Source: Flavobacteriaceae bacterium (lineage in GTDB: Bacteria; Bacteroidota; Bacteroidia; Flavobacteriales; Flavobacteriaceae). Taken from it: a stretch of DNA of 16,361 bases. Below, piece by piece: positions 15,883 to 16,361 of the stretch. Location of the stretch: contig DAOVTF010000005.1 in assembly GCA_030633225.1 (NCBI GenBank), positions 1 through 16,361 on the forward strand, in the 5' to 3' direction. The first letter of the stretch is position 1. Each line of letters starts with the position of its first letter. Below the pieces are notes generated by a model. The model was not told the origin of the DNA. It did not search any database and saw nothing but the letters and a program-made list of their open reading frames with translations. A program made the position numbers and the translations under genes.

Positions 15883-16361
15883 TAGAAATAGATTTATTAA
15901 ACTCTTGATTTATAAATTTTAACAATGTATAATCTTCTGAAGTTTCTATCATTTTAACTTCTACAACATCTAAAGTTTTTTTATCAAAAGAAAGCATAAA
16001 CTCATTTATAAATGATTTCAACCTTTTATCTTTTGGTTTGAATCGGACAATATAGTGTGTCTTGTTTTTAAAATACTCAATTTCAAATTGATCATCATCA
16101 AACATATCCCCTTTAACACTTTTAATAATTAAATTATTTAAAGATTTGAAAGCTTTGTTAGAACTTAAATCAACTTTACTTTTAATACCTTCATCATTAA
16201 TATTTAGCTTGTCATCTTTAAAAACTACACTATATTTAAAAGGTATATTATACTCCCATTTAATTAAGTCAGGAGATTTAAATACCATGTTTCCATTTGA
16301 TTTAATATCATTTGATAAAAAATCTAAATGTTTATATTGAATAAAATCACTAATAATAGAA
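15863..16361 (-). CDS. LolA-like outer-membrane lipoprotein carrier, 5' end outside window
   Basis: The reading frame stays open to the right edge, so the gene is cut at its 5' end. A Met at 16288 is internal, not the start: upstream residues (FLSNDIKSNGN) continue the same fold. The visible 165 or so residues contain the LolA hallmark NGNMVFKSPDLIKWEY, where a strand plus the SPDLIKWEY motif forms part of the half-barrel, followed by PFKYSVVFKDDKL and DEGIKSKVD. The signal peptide should lie in the missing part. LolA ferries lipids or lipoproteins across the periplasm. A dedicated copy next to an MMPL exporter and a lipoprotein is typical of aryl polyene and flexirubin clusters rather than of the housekeeping lol system, so I take it to serve export of the cluster's product. 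It overlaps the lipoprotein gene by 20 bases. Confidence 0.85.
   Translation of the reverse strand, partial: SIISDFIQYKHLDFLSNDIKSNGNMVFKSPDLIKWEYNIPFKYSVVFKDDKLNINDEGIKSKVDLSSNKAFKSLNNLIIKSVKGDMFDDDQFEIEYFKNKTHYIVRFKPKDKRLKSFINEFMLSFDKKTLDVVEVKMIETSEDYTLLKFINQEFNKSISNEVFSN

Larger units (their letters stand above)
3009..16361 (-). other. Probable distal part of an aryl polyene/flexirubin-type pigment cluster
   Basis: Ten of the eleven genes in this stretch fit the accessory set of these clusters: LolA, lipoprotein, hotdog dehydratase, small exported protein, glycosyltransferase, MMPL/acyltransferase fusion, desaturase-type flavoprotein, C45 hydrolase, adenylating ligase and acyltransferase. 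The beta-barrel gene is the exception. Ketosynthases, acyl carrier proteins, ketoreductase, ammonia-lyase and DarA/DarB are not present here; they would have to lie beyond the right edge. Until they are seen, the cluster type is an inference from gene content. Confidence 0.65.

Noticed and set aside
16146..16340. Plus-strand open frame of 64 codons at the right edge
   Set aside because: It is antisense to the LolA-like gene, whose fold motif is clear.

Overview
The window is AT-rich (roughly 30% G+C by eye). All of its supported protein genes lie on the minus strand, so transcription runs from high to low coordinates. Several features point to a marine-type member of the Flavobacteriaceae (Bacteroidota): the lack of Shine-Dalgarno-like leaders, a TAnnTTTG-type promoter box, Bacteroidota-style signal peptides and lipoboxes, and the families present. 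I cannot name a genus.

In transcription order there are three blocks. Block A (16361 to 9468) holds six tightly packed genes: a LolA-like carrier protein (5' end outside the window), a small lipoprotein, a hotdog-fold dehydratase-like protein, a small exported protein of unknown function, a family 2 glycosyltransferase fused to DUF2062, and a 1229-residue MMPL/RND-type exporter fused to a lysophospholipid-type acyltransferase and to what looks like a worn-down methyltransferase domain. A single outer-membrane beta-barrel gene (9335 to 8700) follows, with its own promoter and a strong hairpin terminator. Block B (8611 to 3009) is a compact operon of four overlapping or abutting genes: a phytoene-desaturase-type flavoprotein, a lipoprotein of the C45 (penicillin acyltransferase-like) Ntn-hydrolase family, a PaaK-like adenylating ligase, and a PlsB/PlsC-like acyltransferase. 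Block C (2819 to the window's left edge) is an unrelated pair of M16 zinc-peptidase homologues, one with the metal site and one without.

Blocks A and B together have the accessory gene set known from aryl polyene and flexirubin (dialkylresorcinol-ester pigment) clusters: ligase for the aryl starter, dehydratase, acyltransferases, glycosyltransferase, exporter, dedicated LolA and lipoprotein. The defining core genes (ketosynthases, acyl carrier proteins, ketoreductase, aromatic ammonia-lyase, DarA/DarB) are not in the window and would be expected past its right edge. The pigment assignment is therefore inference from gene content. In that picture the ligase activates an aryl acid, the dehydratase and flavoprotein shape the polyene chain, the acyltransferases and glycosyltransferase build a lipid-like end product, the MMPL protein moves it out of the inner membrane, and LolA plus the lipoproteins carry or process it in the envelope.

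The points most worth following up are the decayed methyltransferase tail of the exporter fusion, the Glu-to-Gln change in the dehydratase, the non-canonical acyltransferase motif, the envelope-facing Ntn hydrolase in a pigment operon, and the complementary active-site split of the M16 pair. No RNA genes, mobile elements or CRISPR arrays were seen.
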